Positions 7,935 through 15,580 are shown, counted from the first letter of the stretch. The stretch is 18,148 bases of DNA from Hyphomicrobium sp. (GCA_025927515.1 JAICLG010000017.1:1-18148), one strand, 5' to 3'. Made by a program: numbers and translations. The notes: generated from the letters alone by a model not told the origin.

Positions 7935-8484
7935 TCCTGCAACAGAAGCAGCCCTCAACCGCAGCGGGCTTACGATTTCGAGACGCGACGACGTCGCCAT
8001 GACCCATGTTGCGTTGCGGCGCGGACGGCGCGCGGACCTCGACGCCCGGGTCAGCGCGACGCTCGGCCTGACGCTTCCCGACACTTCGCGTACGGTCGAA
8101 GCGGCCGGCCAAATGGCCGCCTGGGCGGGGCCCGAACAATGGCTCGTCATCGGACCGCAGGAAGCCGGCACCGACCCGAGTGCTGCGCTCGCGAAGGCGC
8201 TTAACGGGGTCGCCTCGGTGGTCGACGTCAGCGACAGCCGCGTGATTTTCCGCGTTCGTGGAGCATCGGCGGCAGACGTTCTTTCGCTGAGCATGGGCAT
8301 CGATCTGCACGATAAGGCGTTCAAACCGGGCGATGTGGCCATTACCCATGCAAGCCATCTCGGCGTGATGGTCTGGCGGCACGCCGATGGGCAGGGCTAC
8401 GATTTCGCCTGCGCACGCACCTATGCGGTCGATTTTGGTCACTGGCTTGAGGATGCCTGCTCCAAAAGGGGGGTCTTCGCCTGA
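7927..8484 (+). CDS. mgdD: N-methylglutamate dehydrogenase subunit D (sarcosine oxidase gamma-subunit type)
   Basis: 185 residues from a GTG start at 7927, giving an 8-bp overlap with the end of mgdC. The start is fixed by a strong Shine-Dalgarno sequence, AAGGAG at 7912-7917, nine bases upstream; no ATG lies between this site and the conserved region. The protein has the GcvT-like fold of SoxG gamma subunits, with WAGPEQWLVIGPQ in the middle and VVDVSDSRVIFRVRG following. It is a small structural partner of the alpha and beta subunits. Its order after mgdABC is the usual one. The next gene starts 127 bp downstream, so the dehydrogenase genes may end as one transcript here or continue into the regulator. 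Confidence 0.87.
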   Translation: MSNPATEAALNRSGLTISRRDDVAMTHVALRRGRRADLDARVSATLGLTLPDTSRTVEAAGQMAAWAGPEQWLVIGPQEAGTDPSAALAKALNGVASVVDVSDSRVIFRVRGASAADVLSLSMGIDLHDKAFKPGDVAITHASHLGVMVWRHADGQGYDFACARTYAVDFGHWLEDACSKRGVFA

Positions 8485-8611
8485 ATTTCCGGACGATATA
8501 TCGCATTCCGACAGACCGCTGAGGCCACTGTGGAATATTTTGCCGATACGTGCCAACTTGCGCGGACCTTCGAGCCATGTTCAATGGCGCGGTTCCCTGC
8601 GGAAGGCATTG

Positions 8612-9265
8612 ATGTCAGAAAAGTCACGTAAAAGCACGGTTGCCCTCGAAGAGCCCGAAATCCTTGCGACAGGTTCGAACGCGCCCGGTGCGGCCGAACA
8701 CACGCTCGAACAGGCGATCGGTCATCAGGTACGCCATTATCGCAAGCATGCGGGTCTGACAGTCGCGGAGCTTGCCGTTGCAGCCCAGATTTCTCCGGGA
8801 ATGCTTTCAAAAATCGAGAACGGCCAGATCTCTCCGTCACTTAGCACTTTGCAGATGCTGGCGGCGGCGCTGAACGTTCCGTTGACCATACTCTTTGCCT
8901 CGTTCGAGCAGCGCCGCGATTGCTCATACGTGAAGTCGGGCGACGGCGTCGTCATCCGCCGCCGGGGCACCAAGGTCGGCCACCAATACCAGCTTCTTGG
9001 GCACTCGCTCGATGGAGAGGTCGTGGTCGAGCCCTACCTCATCACGCTGACTGACGACGCGGTGCCCTACACGGGCTTCCAGCATGAGGGCGTGGAGTTC
9101 ATTTTCATGCTGACAGGCGAAGTCGAGTACGCGCACGCGGACCGCAGCTACGTCCTAAGTTCAGGAGATGCAATCCTTTTCGACAGTGCTGCACCGCACG
9201 GTCCGGCGCGTCTCATCCAGACCCCGATGACCTATCTGTCGATCATCATCTATCAGAACCGATAG
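8612..9265 (+). CDS. XRE-family regulator with C-terminal cupin sensor domain
   Basis: 217 residues. The ATG at 8612 is chosen because GGAAGG lies about six bases upstream (8601-8606) and the residues encoded before it look non-coding. Residues ~35-95 are an XRE/Cro helix-turn-helix (LTVAELAVAAQISPGMLSKI, then ENGQISPSLSTLQMLAAALN). Residues ~135-215 are a small beta-barrel cupin (GFQHEGVEFIFMLTGEVEY, LSSGDAILFDSAAPHGP). In this family the cupin is thought to bind a small molecule that changes DNA binding, as in PuuR-like regulators of amine catabolism. The gene lies between mgdABCD and mgsAB. The repeated TTCTCAAT elements just downstream, before mgsA, are the natural candidate operators. 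An inducer such as NMG, gamma-glutamylmethylamide or methylamine is inference. Confidence 0.88.
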   Translation: MSEKSRKSTVALEEPEILATGSNAPGAAEHTLEQAIGHQVRHYRKHAGLTVAELAVAAQISPGMLSKIENGQISPSLSTLQMLAAALNVPLTILFASFEQRRDCSYVKSGDGVVIRRRGTKVGHQYQLLGHSLDGEVVVEPYLITLTDDAVPYTGFQHEGVEFIFMLTGEVEYAHADRSYVLSSGDAILFDSAAPHGPARLIQTPMTYLSIIIYQNR

Positions 9266-9284
9266 ACCGGATTGGCTCCCTGCC

Positions 9285-9321
9285 TTTCTCAATGAGAAAC
9301 CAATTTTCTTCTCAATTGACA
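9285..9321. promoter_or_regulatory. Candidate operator pair upstream of mgsA
   Basis: TTTCTC-AAT-GAGAAA at 9285-9299 is a perfect inverted repeat. The element TTCTCAAT recurs at 9309-9316, exactly 23 bp after its first occurrence at 9286, and there reads TTCTCAATTGA, an imperfect second copy. The second copy overlaps the proposed -35 hexamer TTGACA (9316-9321). Two helically spaced sites, one covering a -35 box, are a common repressor arrangement. The nearest regulator is the XRE-cupin gene that ends 19 bp before the first site. Confidence 0.5.
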
Positions 9322-9344
9322 TATCCCCGCATGCAAGCTTAGTC
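9316..9344 (+). promoter_or_regulatory. Possible mgsA promoter
   Basis: A consensus -35 box TTGACA (9316-9321) is followed after 17 bp by TTAGTC (9339-9344), a poor -10 match. The position, 39 bp before the mgsA ATG, is reasonable. The overlap of the -35 box with a repeated operator-like element supports a regulated promoter, but the weak -10 keeps confidence low. Confidence 0.35.
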
Positions 9345-9382
9345 TGAAAAATGTCGTTTAGCGGAGGCCTGGGAGGCGATCC

Positions 9383-10279
9383 ATGTGCGGCATTGTCGGA
9401 CTATTCCTGAAAAATTCGGAGATGGAAGACCAGCTCGGCGGGCTGCTCGAACGCATGCTGTCGACCATGTGCGAGCGCGGACCCGACTCGGCCGGCTTCG
9501 CCGTCTATGGCCCGGCGACTAAGGGAAGATCGAAGATCACGCTGCAGTCGGCGAACGCCAAGACAGACTTCGCCGCGCTTAATTCCTCGCTCACGGCGTC
9601 CAAAAATTCCGACGCCAAGCTCAGCGTGCACGATACGCATGCAGTGCTGACCGTTCCGACGGACAAACTCGAAGCAGTGAAGCGAATGCTGCGCGAGAGC
9701 CATTCCTCCATCCGCATCATGGCGACGGGCGACGCCATCGAAATCTATAAGGAAGTCGGCTATCCGAGCGAGGTCGCGAGGCGCTTCGACCTTGCGCACA
9801 TGTCGGGCTCGCACGCGATCGGGCACACACGCATGGCGACGGAATCCGCCGTTACGACGCTTGGCGCGCATCCGTTTTCGACCGGTGCCGATCAATGCCT
9901 CGTGCACAACGGCTCGCTTTCGAACCACAACGGACTTCGCCGCGAGCTGATCCGCAACGGCATGACCTTCGAAACCGAGAACGACACCGAAGTTGCCGCC
10001 TCGTATCTCAGCTGGCGGATGCAGCAGGGCATGAACCTCCGCGAGGCGCTCGAAAAAGGGCTCGACGATCTCGACGGTTTCTTCACGTTCGTCGTCGGCA
10101 CGAAAACGGGCTTCGGCGTCGTTCGCGATCCCATCGCCTGCAAGCCCGCCGTGATGGCGGAAACTGACGACTACGTCGCGTTCGGTTCCGAATATCGCGC
10201 ACTCGCAGGACTGCCCGGCATCGACACTGCGAAAGTCTGGGAGCCAGAGCCCGCGACCGTCTATTTTTGGCAGCGTTGA
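9383..10279 (+). CDS. mgsA: N-methylglutamate synthase subunit A (class II glutamine amidotransferase type)
   Basis: 298 residues, full length for MgsA/GlxB-like proteins. It begins MCGIVGLF, so Cys2 becomes the N-terminal nucleophile once Met is removed. Other class II amidotransferase residues are visible: ERGPDSAG (31-38), GHTRMAT with Arg150, VHNGSLSN with Asn176-Gly177, and Asp201 in NDTEVA. In NMG synthase this subunit would release methylamine from gamma-glutamylmethylamide, much as GltB releases ammonia from glutamine. A GGGAGG Shine-Dalgarno sequence lies just before the ATG. It follows the XRE-cupin regulator by 117 bp and precedes mgsB by 17 bp. The partner synthase subunit MgsC is not in the window. 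Confidence 0.87.
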   Translation: MCGIVGLFLKNSEMEDQLGGLLERMLSTMCERGPDSAGFAVYGPATKGRSKITLQSANAKTDFAALNSSLTASKNSDAKLSVHDTHAVLTVPTDKLEAVKRMLRESHSSIRIMATGDAIEIYKEVGYPSEVARRFDLAHMSGSHAIGHTRMATESAVTTLGAHPFSTGADQCLVHNGSLSNHNGLRRELIRNGMTFETENDTEVAASYLSWRMQQGMNLREALEKGLDDLDGFFTFVVGTKTGFGVVRDPIACKPAVMAETDDYVAFGSEYRALAGLPGIDTAKVWEPEPATVYFWQR

Positions 10280-10296
10280 AAGCTTTTGGGGGGAGA

Positions 10297-10983
10297 ATGC
10301 GAACAATCGATCTGGCCCAAAGCTCGTTGCGCGATCTCAACGAAGACCTTCACCGGCAGACCGACGGCGCCAACGAGGCGCAGTGGGAAATTCTCAATCC
10401 CCGCGGCGCCCATGCCGTCGCTGTCGGTATCGATGCGCCGATCCACGTCGATGTGCGGGGCAGTGTCGGATATTACTGCGCGGGCATGAATAAAAAGGCA
10501 TCGGTTGTCGTGCACGGCTCGGCGGGACCGGGCGTCGCCGAAAACATGATGTCAGGCAAAGTCGTCATCAAAGGTGACGCCAGCCAATACGCGGGAGCCA
10601 CGGGTCGCGGCGGACTGCTCGTGATCGAAGGCAACGCTTCCTCGCGTTGCGGTATTTCGATGAAGGGCATCGACATCGTCGTTCGCGGCAACATCGGCCA
10701 CATGTCGGCTTTCATGGCGCAATCGGGTCATCTCATCGTACTTGGCGACGCGGGAGATGCGCTCGGGGATTCGATCTACGAGGCGAAACTTTTCGTGCGT
10801 GGCAAGGTGAAAAGCCTCGGTTCCGACTGCATAGAGAAGGAAATGCGCGACGAACATCGCGATGCGCTTGTCAGGCTTCTGGCAGAAGCGGGCATCACGG
10901 GCGTCAAACCCGACGAGTTTCGCCGCTACGGGTCGGCCCGCAAACTCTATAATTTCAACATCGATAACGCGGACGCATACTGA
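10297..10983 (+). CDS. mgsB: N-methylglutamate synthase subunit B (GltB C-terminal GXGXG domain type)
   Basis: 228 residues from the ATG at 10297, which follows a strong GGGGGGAGA site; an in-frame start 30 bp upstream overlaps mgsA and lacks such a site. The protein is a right-handed beta-helix of the glutamate synthase domain 3 (GXGXG) type, with repeated glycine turns such as VVVHGSAGPGVAENMMSG, ASQYAGATGRGG, GNIGHMSAFMAQSGHLIVLG and GDAGDALGDSIYEAKLFVRG. In glutamate synthase this domain braces the amidotransferase and FMN domains. It equals GlxC-type proteins in size. Its TGA overlaps an ATG (TGATG at 10981-10985), where mgsC would be expected to begin, but that frame closes after nine codons. 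Confidence 0.85.
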   Translation: MRTIDLAQSSLRDLNEDLHRQTDGANEAQWEILNPRGAHAVAVGIDAPIHVDVRGSVGYYCAGMNKKASVVVHGSAGPGVAENMMSGKVVIKGDASQYAGATGRGGLLVIEGNASSRCGISMKGIDIVVRGNIGHMSAFMAQSGHLIVLGDAGDALGDSIYEAKLFVRGKVKSLGSDCIEKEMRDEHRDALVRLLAEAGITGVKPDEFRRYGSARKLYNFNIDNADAY

Positions 10984-11012
10984 TGTCGGTGAGTGCGACG
11001 GGCGGCTTCTAG
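10983..11012 (+). other. Nine-codon ORF in the coupling position where mgsC is expected
   Basis: ATG at 10983-10985 overlaps the mgsB stop as TGATG, the typical form of translational coupling. The frame then reads M-S-V-S-A-T-G-G-F and ends at TAG 11010-11012, inside the loop of the following terminator. It may be a chance ORF, or the surviving start of a lost mgsC. The nine residues are too few to match to any family. Confidence 0.25.
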
Positions 11013-11027
11013 ACCGCCCCTTTTTTT
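11000..11027 (+). terminator. Rho-independent terminator after mgsB
   Basis: GGGCGG (11000-11005) pairs perfectly with CCGCCC (11014-11019) around an 8-base loop. One C and then seven T residues follow (11021-11027). It lies 16 bp past the mgsB stop and about 58 bp before gmaS, so it should separate mgsAB from gmaS transcription at least in part. Confidence 0.8.
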
Positions 11028-11084
11028 GCCCTTCGATCGAACAATCAAATTGAAAGTGAACTGCAAGCGTTGAGGATTGACAGC

Positions 11085-12392
11085 ATGGGTCAGGATCTCG
11101 CCCAATTCGCGAAAGAGCACGGCGTCCGATACTTCATGATTTCCTACACCGATCTTTTCGGCGCGCAGCGCGCGAAGCTTGTTCCGGCTGCTGCGATCAG
11201 CGACATGCAAAGGGACGGCGCCGGTTTCGCAGGCTTTGCGACCTGGCTCGACATGACGCCGGCGCACCCTGATCTGTTCGGCATGCCCGATGCCGAATCC
11301 ATCGTTCAGCTGCCATGGAAAAAGGACGTGGCCTGGGTGGCGGCCGACTGCGTGATGGAGGACAAGCACGTTCCGCAGGCACCGCGCGTCGTTCTCAAAA
11401 ACCTCGTCAAGCAGGCCGAAGACCTCGGGCTTTACGTCAAGACCGGCGTCGAATGCGAATTCTTTCTTATCTCTCCCGACGGCACAGCGATTTCCGACTG
11501 CAACGATAACGCGGCCAAGCCCTGCTATGACCAGCAGGCGCTGATGCGCCGTTATGACGTGATTGCGGAAATTTGCGATTACATGCTCGATCTTGGCTGG
11601 GGGCCGTACCAGAACGACCACGAGGATGCGAACGGCCAGTTCGAGATGAACTGGAACTTCGATGACGCGCTCCTCACCGCCGACCGGCACTCGTTCTTCA
11701 AATTCATGGCGCGGTCGATCGCCGAGAAGCACGGGCTGCGCGCGACGTTCATGCCGAAGCCCTTTCCGACGCTCACCGGCAATGGCTGCCACGCGCACAT
11801 TTCCGTTTGGGACAAGGACGGAAAGACGAACGCGTTCTTCGATCCGACCGATGAAATGGGCCTGTCGCAGCAGGGTTATTATTTTCTCGGCGGCATCATG
11901 AAACACGCCGAAGCGCTCGCCGCGATCACCAATCCGACGGTCAATTCCTATAAACGCATCAACGCGCCACGAACGACCTCCGGCGCAACCTGGTCGCCGA
12001 ATTCCGTGACCTGGACCGGCAACAACCGCACCCACATGGTACGCGTGCCGGGCAAAGGCCGGTTCGAGTTGCGTCTACCTGACGGCGCCGTAAATCCGTA
12101 TCTGCTCCAAGCCGTCATTATCGCAGCGGGTCTCGACGGCATTCGATCGAAGTCGCTGCCGGGCAAGCGCCTGGACATCGACATGTATCAGCACGGCCAC
12201 ACGGTAAAGGATGCGCCGCGTCTGCCTTTGAACCTGCTCGACGCTATCCGTGCTTTCGATAAGGACGCCGCACTGAAGGGCGCGCTCGGCGAGGATTTTT
12301 CAGCCGCGTACATTAAGCTCAAAACCGATAATTGGAATGCGTATGCATCGCACTTCACTGAGTGGGAACGCGAGATGACGCTCGACTGCTAA
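11085..12392 (+). CDS. gmaS: gamma-Glutamylmethylamide synthetase (glutamine synthetase family)
   Basis: 435 residues from the ATG at 11085, with GAGG nine bases upstream; a TTG start 15 bp earlier is possible but has no advantage. It is a glutamine synthetase fold protein of the GmaS/GlnT group: YFMISYTDLFG (16-26) in the N-terminal domain, GVECEFFL with Glu123 and Glu125, NDHEDANGQFEMNW with Glu180 and Glu187, NGCHAHIS with His236 (metal and ATP site), NSYKRINAP (287-295), and GRFELRLPDGAVNPYL with Glu328 and Arg330. The reaction is ATP-dependent ligation of methylamine to the gamma-carboxyl of glutamate, the entry step of the NMG pathway. A glutamine synthetase III-like GlnT cannot be excluded by sequence alone, but the linked mgs and mgd genes make GmaS far more likely. 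It sits between two terminators, so it may have its own promoter; none stands out in the short leader. Confidence 0.9.
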   Translation: MGQDLAQFAKEHGVRYFMISYTDLFGAQRAKLVPAAAISDMQRDGAGFAGFATWLDMTPAHPDLFGMPDAESIVQLPWKKDVAWVAADCVMEDKHVPQAPRVVLKNLVKQAEDLGLYVKTGVECEFFLISPDGTAISDCNDNAAKPCYDQQALMRRYDVIAEICDYMLDLGWGPYQNDHEDANGQFEMNWNFDDALLTADRHSFFKFMARSIAEKHGLRATFMPKPFPTLTGNGCHAHISVWDKDGKTNAFFDPTDEMGLSQQGYYFLGGIMKHAEALAAITNPTVNSYKRINAPRTTSGATWSPNSVTWTGNNRTHMVRVPGKGRFELRLPDGAVNPYLLQAVIIAAGLDGIRSKSLPGKRLDIDMYQHGHTVKDAPRLPLNLLDAIRAFDKDAALKGALGEDFSAAYIKLKTDNWNAYASHFTEWEREMTLDC

Positions 12393-12415
12393 CGCATTCT
12401 CTTCGTCCCGCGTTG

Positions 12416-12446
12416 AAAACCCGGCCTGTCATCGGCCGGGTTTTTT
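12416..12446 (+). terminator. Rho-independent terminator after gmaS
   Basis: CCCGGCC (12420-12426) and GGCCGGG (12434-12440) form a perfect 7-bp GC stem around a 7-base loop. Flanking AAAA and a run of six T residues extend the hairpin and supply the U-tract. It starts 24 bp after the gmaS stop and closes the NMG cluster. Confidence 0.88.
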
Positions 12447-12556
12447 ATTGCAAAGCACGATGAGGGCATTGACCGATCGCGAAAGCCGTGTCCCAGTTGT
12501 GGGATTGAGCAGTTGGCTACGAGCTTCAATTTTTTATTTTTTGCGTTTTCAGCGAT

Positions 12557-14293
12557 ATGGCAGCCGAACAAGTCGCAAGCCAGAGGGCTTCATCGCTGTC
12601 GCTATCTCCAAGCCAGCAGCTTGGCGGCACCTTATCGCCAGCGGTGACGTGGGCCATAACCACAATTATCGTATCCGGTATCGCCTACTATCACTGGCGG
12701 TATGAAGGCTGGTTCGAGACCATCGCCTTTGCGGGCTCGGTTACGGCGGCGCTGTTCTTCGCGCTCCTGTTCGCATCGCGGCGTATCCTCTTTTCGATCG
12801 TTTTGATCGCGCTCCTCGTCACGACCATCGTCATCGCGGCGGACGTCAAGCGGCACTACATCGAGATGGTACTGCACGCCTACGACGTCGTTTTTTATCT
12901 GACCTCATGGTCGACGCTGGTCTTCCTCTGGGTCGACCACAAGTTGATGCTTCTGGCTCTCCTCGGCATGGCTGCGTTGGCGGCCGGATCGGGAATTTTC
13001 TTGTGGCAGATCGATGGAACGCGGATTTCGCGATTGCTCAGCGGCAGCCTCTTTATTCTGTGCGTCGCGACCGCGACGTGGGCCTCTTACGCCAAAGGCG
13101 AACGGCGAAACACGCTCTTCTTTTGGGATAACCAGTATCTGGCATCCTTTTATTCCTCGTGGTCCGAAACGATCTCGACGCTGTGGCGCGGACAGCTTCT
13201 GGATGCGGCGAAGTCTCAACCTCTACCCCCATTTGCTGTTCCAGCGGCCTGCGATCTTGTCGAAAAGCCGCCGCACATCATTCTGATCCATCAGGAAAGC
13301 GCCGTACCGCCGTCGTACTTTCCGCGGCTTGACTACGACGACACCCTCAATCCCTTTTTTAAGTCATTTGATGGCCGCCTCCATAAGCTGCGCGTCGAAA
13401 CCTACGGCGGCGCGTCGTGGCTCACCGAATTTTCAGTGCTGACAGGCATGTCGACCTATTCGTTCGGCGGCATGCGCACGTTCGTGCAGTCGCTGATGGA
13501 GGGCAAGATCCACGATGCCGTACCGCAGGTGCTCGAACGCTGCGGCTATCACAACAGCCTTTTTTATCCGGTGCCGAAGGATTTCGTCGGGAGCGGACGC
13601 TTCTATGCGACCATCGGCATGTCGGATATTTTCGATTATCGCGCGCAGGGCGCCAGGCGCTTCAACGAGCGCGATCGCTTTTATTACGCCAACGTCCACG
13701 ACAATATCGGGCGCCATCTTGCTCAGTCGGACAGCCCGCTGTTCACATTCGTCGTCACGTCGGCGACGCATCTGCCCTATACGACGAAATATGAGCCGAA
13801 CGTCGACGTGCCTGGAGGCGGCCCCGGCACCGATCCGGAAATGAGCGAATATCTGCGCCGCCTGGGCTTGGCGCATCGGGACTATGATGCATTCCGCACG
13901 TCGCTTGCAAAACGCTTCCCGAACGAGCGTTTCCTGATCGTCCAATACGGAGATCATCAACCGATCGCGACGCGGACGCTCTTGGGCTTCGATAAGAGCT
14001 ACGCGGCTGAAGATATTCAATTGACGCCGGAGAGCCCGGGTCTCCTGACGTATTATTCGATCAACGGGGTTAATTATGAGCCGCCGCCGCTGCCCGACGA
14101 GGATATCGTAGAAGTTCCTTACCTCGCCGCCATTCTGCTTAAGGAAGCCAAGCTGCCTCTGCCCGAGGCGTATCAGGCTCGCCTGAACATTCTAAATCTG
14201 TGCCAGGGGCGCTATTACACTTGCCCGATACACAAGAAAATTCTGGCCTTTCACCGGCGGCTGATAGACTCGGGGCTGATCGACGCTCAATGA
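12557..14293 (+). CDS. Membrane-anchored sulfatase/LTA-synthase-like protein (alkaline phosphatase superfamily)
   Basis: 578 residues. Roughly six hydrophobic helices occupy residues 28-46, 54-74, 78-95, 108-126, 130-150 and 160-177. A large soluble domain (~235-530) follows, most likely on the outer face of the inner membrane. Features of the phosphoglycerol-transferase/sulfatase fold are visible: HIILIHQES with Glu247 as likely metal ligand, YGGASWLTEFSVLTG (283-297) at the position of the nucleophile loop, TSATHLPYT with His405, and VQYGDHQP with Asp466-His467. LtaS-type enzymes use a Thr nucleophile; here Ser287 or Thr290 must serve, and I cannot say which. A role in adding a phospho-group substituent to a periplasmic glycan or lipid is plausible but not shown. 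The start lacks a good Shine-Dalgarno sequence. It lies after the gmaS terminator and is probably unrelated to methylamine use. Confidence 0.78.
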   Translation: MAAEQVASQRASSLSLSPSQQLGGTLSPAVTWAITTIIVSGIAYYHWRYEGWFETIAFAGSVTAALFFALLFASRRILFSIVLIALLVTTIVIAADVKRHYIEMVLHAYDVVFYLTSWSTLVFLWVDHKLMLLALLGMAALAAGSGIFLWQIDGTRISRLLSGSLFILCVATATWASYAKGERRNTLFFWDNQYLASFYSSWSETISTLWRGQLLDAAKSQPLPPFAVPAACDLVEKPPHIILIHQESAVPPSYFPRLDYDDTLNPFFKSFDGRLHKLRVETYGGASWLTEFSVLTGMSTYSFGGMRTFVQSLMEGKIHDAVPQVLERCGYHNSLFYPVPKDFVGSGRFYATIGMSDIFDYRAQGARRFNERDRFYYANVHDNIGRHLAQSDSPLFTFVVTSATHLPYTTKYEPNVDVPGGGPGTDPEMSEYLRRLGLAHRDYDAFRTSLAKRFPNERFLIVQYGDHQPIATRTLLGFDKSYAAEDIQLTPESPGLLTYYSINGVNYEPPPLPDEDIVEVPYLAAILLKEAKLPLPEAYQARLNILNLCQGRYYTCPIHKKILAFHRRLIDSGLIDAQ

Positions 14294-14407
14294 CGTGCCT
14301 GTGTCTCGGCACAAAGTCCGTGACCCGGCATTGCCGCTGCTCAGGCCCTATGGCACGATTTGCCGGCAGAATGCCGTCCAGGAGCGGCCAAACAAATCGA
14401 GTTCAGA

Positions 14408-15580
14408 ATGACAACCAGATCCAGTCGCGCGGCTTGCGGTATTCGCGTTGTCGCGAGTTCCCTCGGGACGCGCGACGCCGTCGCCGCGGCACGCGCGGCA
14501 TTTGCCGGCGATATCCTTCAGCACGTCCTCGTATTTTTCTCGACGGAGCACGATCCGGAAGTCCTGCTTGACGCCTTGAAACACAATTTCCCCGAAACGC
14601 ATGTTTCGGGCTGCAGTACGTCCGGCGAGATTGGGCCGCTTGGCATCATGCAGGGCGGCATCGTTTTCATCGCGTTTCCGGAAACCGGCTTTCGCCTGAT
14701 GAGCGAGGTGATCCCCGAAATCGACAAGAACGGCGTCGAGCGCGCGTCCGAGATCGCACGCAGACTGCGCATTCAGATGATCGGCGGCGTGAGCCGGGCG
14801 GCGAAGGAGCATATTTTCGCGCTCATCCTGGTCGACGGGCTCTCCAACGCCGAAGAAGCGTTGACCGCAGCCATCAACCTGTCGCTCGACGGGATCGAGC
14901 TTATCGGCGGGTCGGCAGGCGACGGCCTTGCCTTCCAGGACACGGTGCTGATCCATCGCGGCCGGCTGATCCACCGAGGCGCCATTCTTTTTGTCATCGA
15001 GACGGCGCTTCCGGTCCGCATCTTCAAGACGCAAAACTTCGAACCGACCGAGGTCAAGCTTGTCGTCACCGCAGCCGACACCGAAAACCGTATCGTTTAT
15101 GAACTCAACGCGGAGCCGGCCGCGAGCGAATACGCGTCCGCTATCGGACTCAACCTCGAAGACCTCGGGCCTTACAGCTTCGCGTCTTATCCCTTGGTCG
15201 TGAAAATCGGCGGCAATTATTACTGTCGCTGTATCCGCAGCGTGAATGCGGACGGCAGCCTCTCATTCTTTTGTGCCATCGACGAAGGTCTGGTTTTCAC
15301 TGTCGCTCGTCCGCGTGATATGCTGCGCACGACGCTCGAGACGCTCGAAGGCATCGACGCCTCTCTCGGCGGCACTGATTTTGTATTGGGATTTGATTGC
15401 ATTTTGCGTCGGCTCGATGCTGAGAGCCGGCAGGTACGCCATAAAGTCGAGGAAATATACAAGCGCTTCGGCGTTGCCGGATTTCATACCTACGGCGAGC
15501 AATTCAACGCCATGCATCTCAACCAGACGCTCACGGGCATCGCGTTCGCAACGAGCATGGACAGTCCTAAGGAACCATGA
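14408..15580 (+). CDS. FIST-domain sensory protein (NosP-like), partner of the adjacent kinase
   Basis: 390 residues from the ATG at 14408; an in-frame TTG 48 bp upstream is less likely, and neither has a clear Shine-Dalgarno sequence. Residues ~10-220 match the FIST N domain (HVSGCSTSGEIGPLG at 65-79, ELIGGSAGDGLAFQDT at 164-179). Residues ~230-375 match FIST C, ending in GFHTYGEQFNAMHLNQT and LTGIAF. No transmembrane or output domain is present, so it should be a soluble ligand-binding protein. Known FIST proteins next to NahK-type kinases (NosP) bind haem and nitric oxide and control kinase activity; whether this one does is not shown. Its stop overlaps the kinase start (ATGA), which supports tight co-expression and a signalling pair. 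Confidence 0.87.
   Translation: MTTRSSRAACGIRVVASSLGTRDAVAAARAAFAGDILQHVLVFFSTEHDPEVLLDALKHNFPETHVSGCSTSGEIGPLGIMQGGIVFIAFPETGFRLMSEVIPEIDKNGVERASEIARRLRIQMIGGVSRAAKEHIFALILVDGLSNAEEALTAAINLSLDGIELIGGSAGDGLAFQDTVLIHRGRLIHRGAILFVIETALPVRIFKTQNFEPTEVKLVVTAADTENRIVYELNAEPAASEYASAIGLNLEDLGPYSFASYPLVVKIGGNYYCRCIRSVNADGSLSFFCAIDEGLVFTVARPRDMLRTTLETLEGIDASLGGTDFVLGFDCILRRLDAESRQVRHKVEEIYKRFGVAGFHTYGEQFNAMHLNQTLTGIAFATSMDSPKEP

Noticed and set aside
3382..8484. Reading the four-subunit oxidoreductase as sarcosine oxidase soxBDAG
   Set aside because: The subunits are of that type, but glyA, purU or folD are not adjacent while mgsA, mgsB and gmaS are, so NMG dehydrogenase is the better call; sequence alone does not exclude sarcosine activity.
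9401..10306. 301-codon minus-strand ORF
   Set aside because: Antisense shadow of mgsA with no recognisable motifs.
10947..12035. 362-codon minus-strand ORF over the mgsB-gmaS junction, considered as a replacement for mgsC
   Set aside because: The translation shows no FMN-binding glutamate synthase motifs and mirrors the gmaS coding frame.
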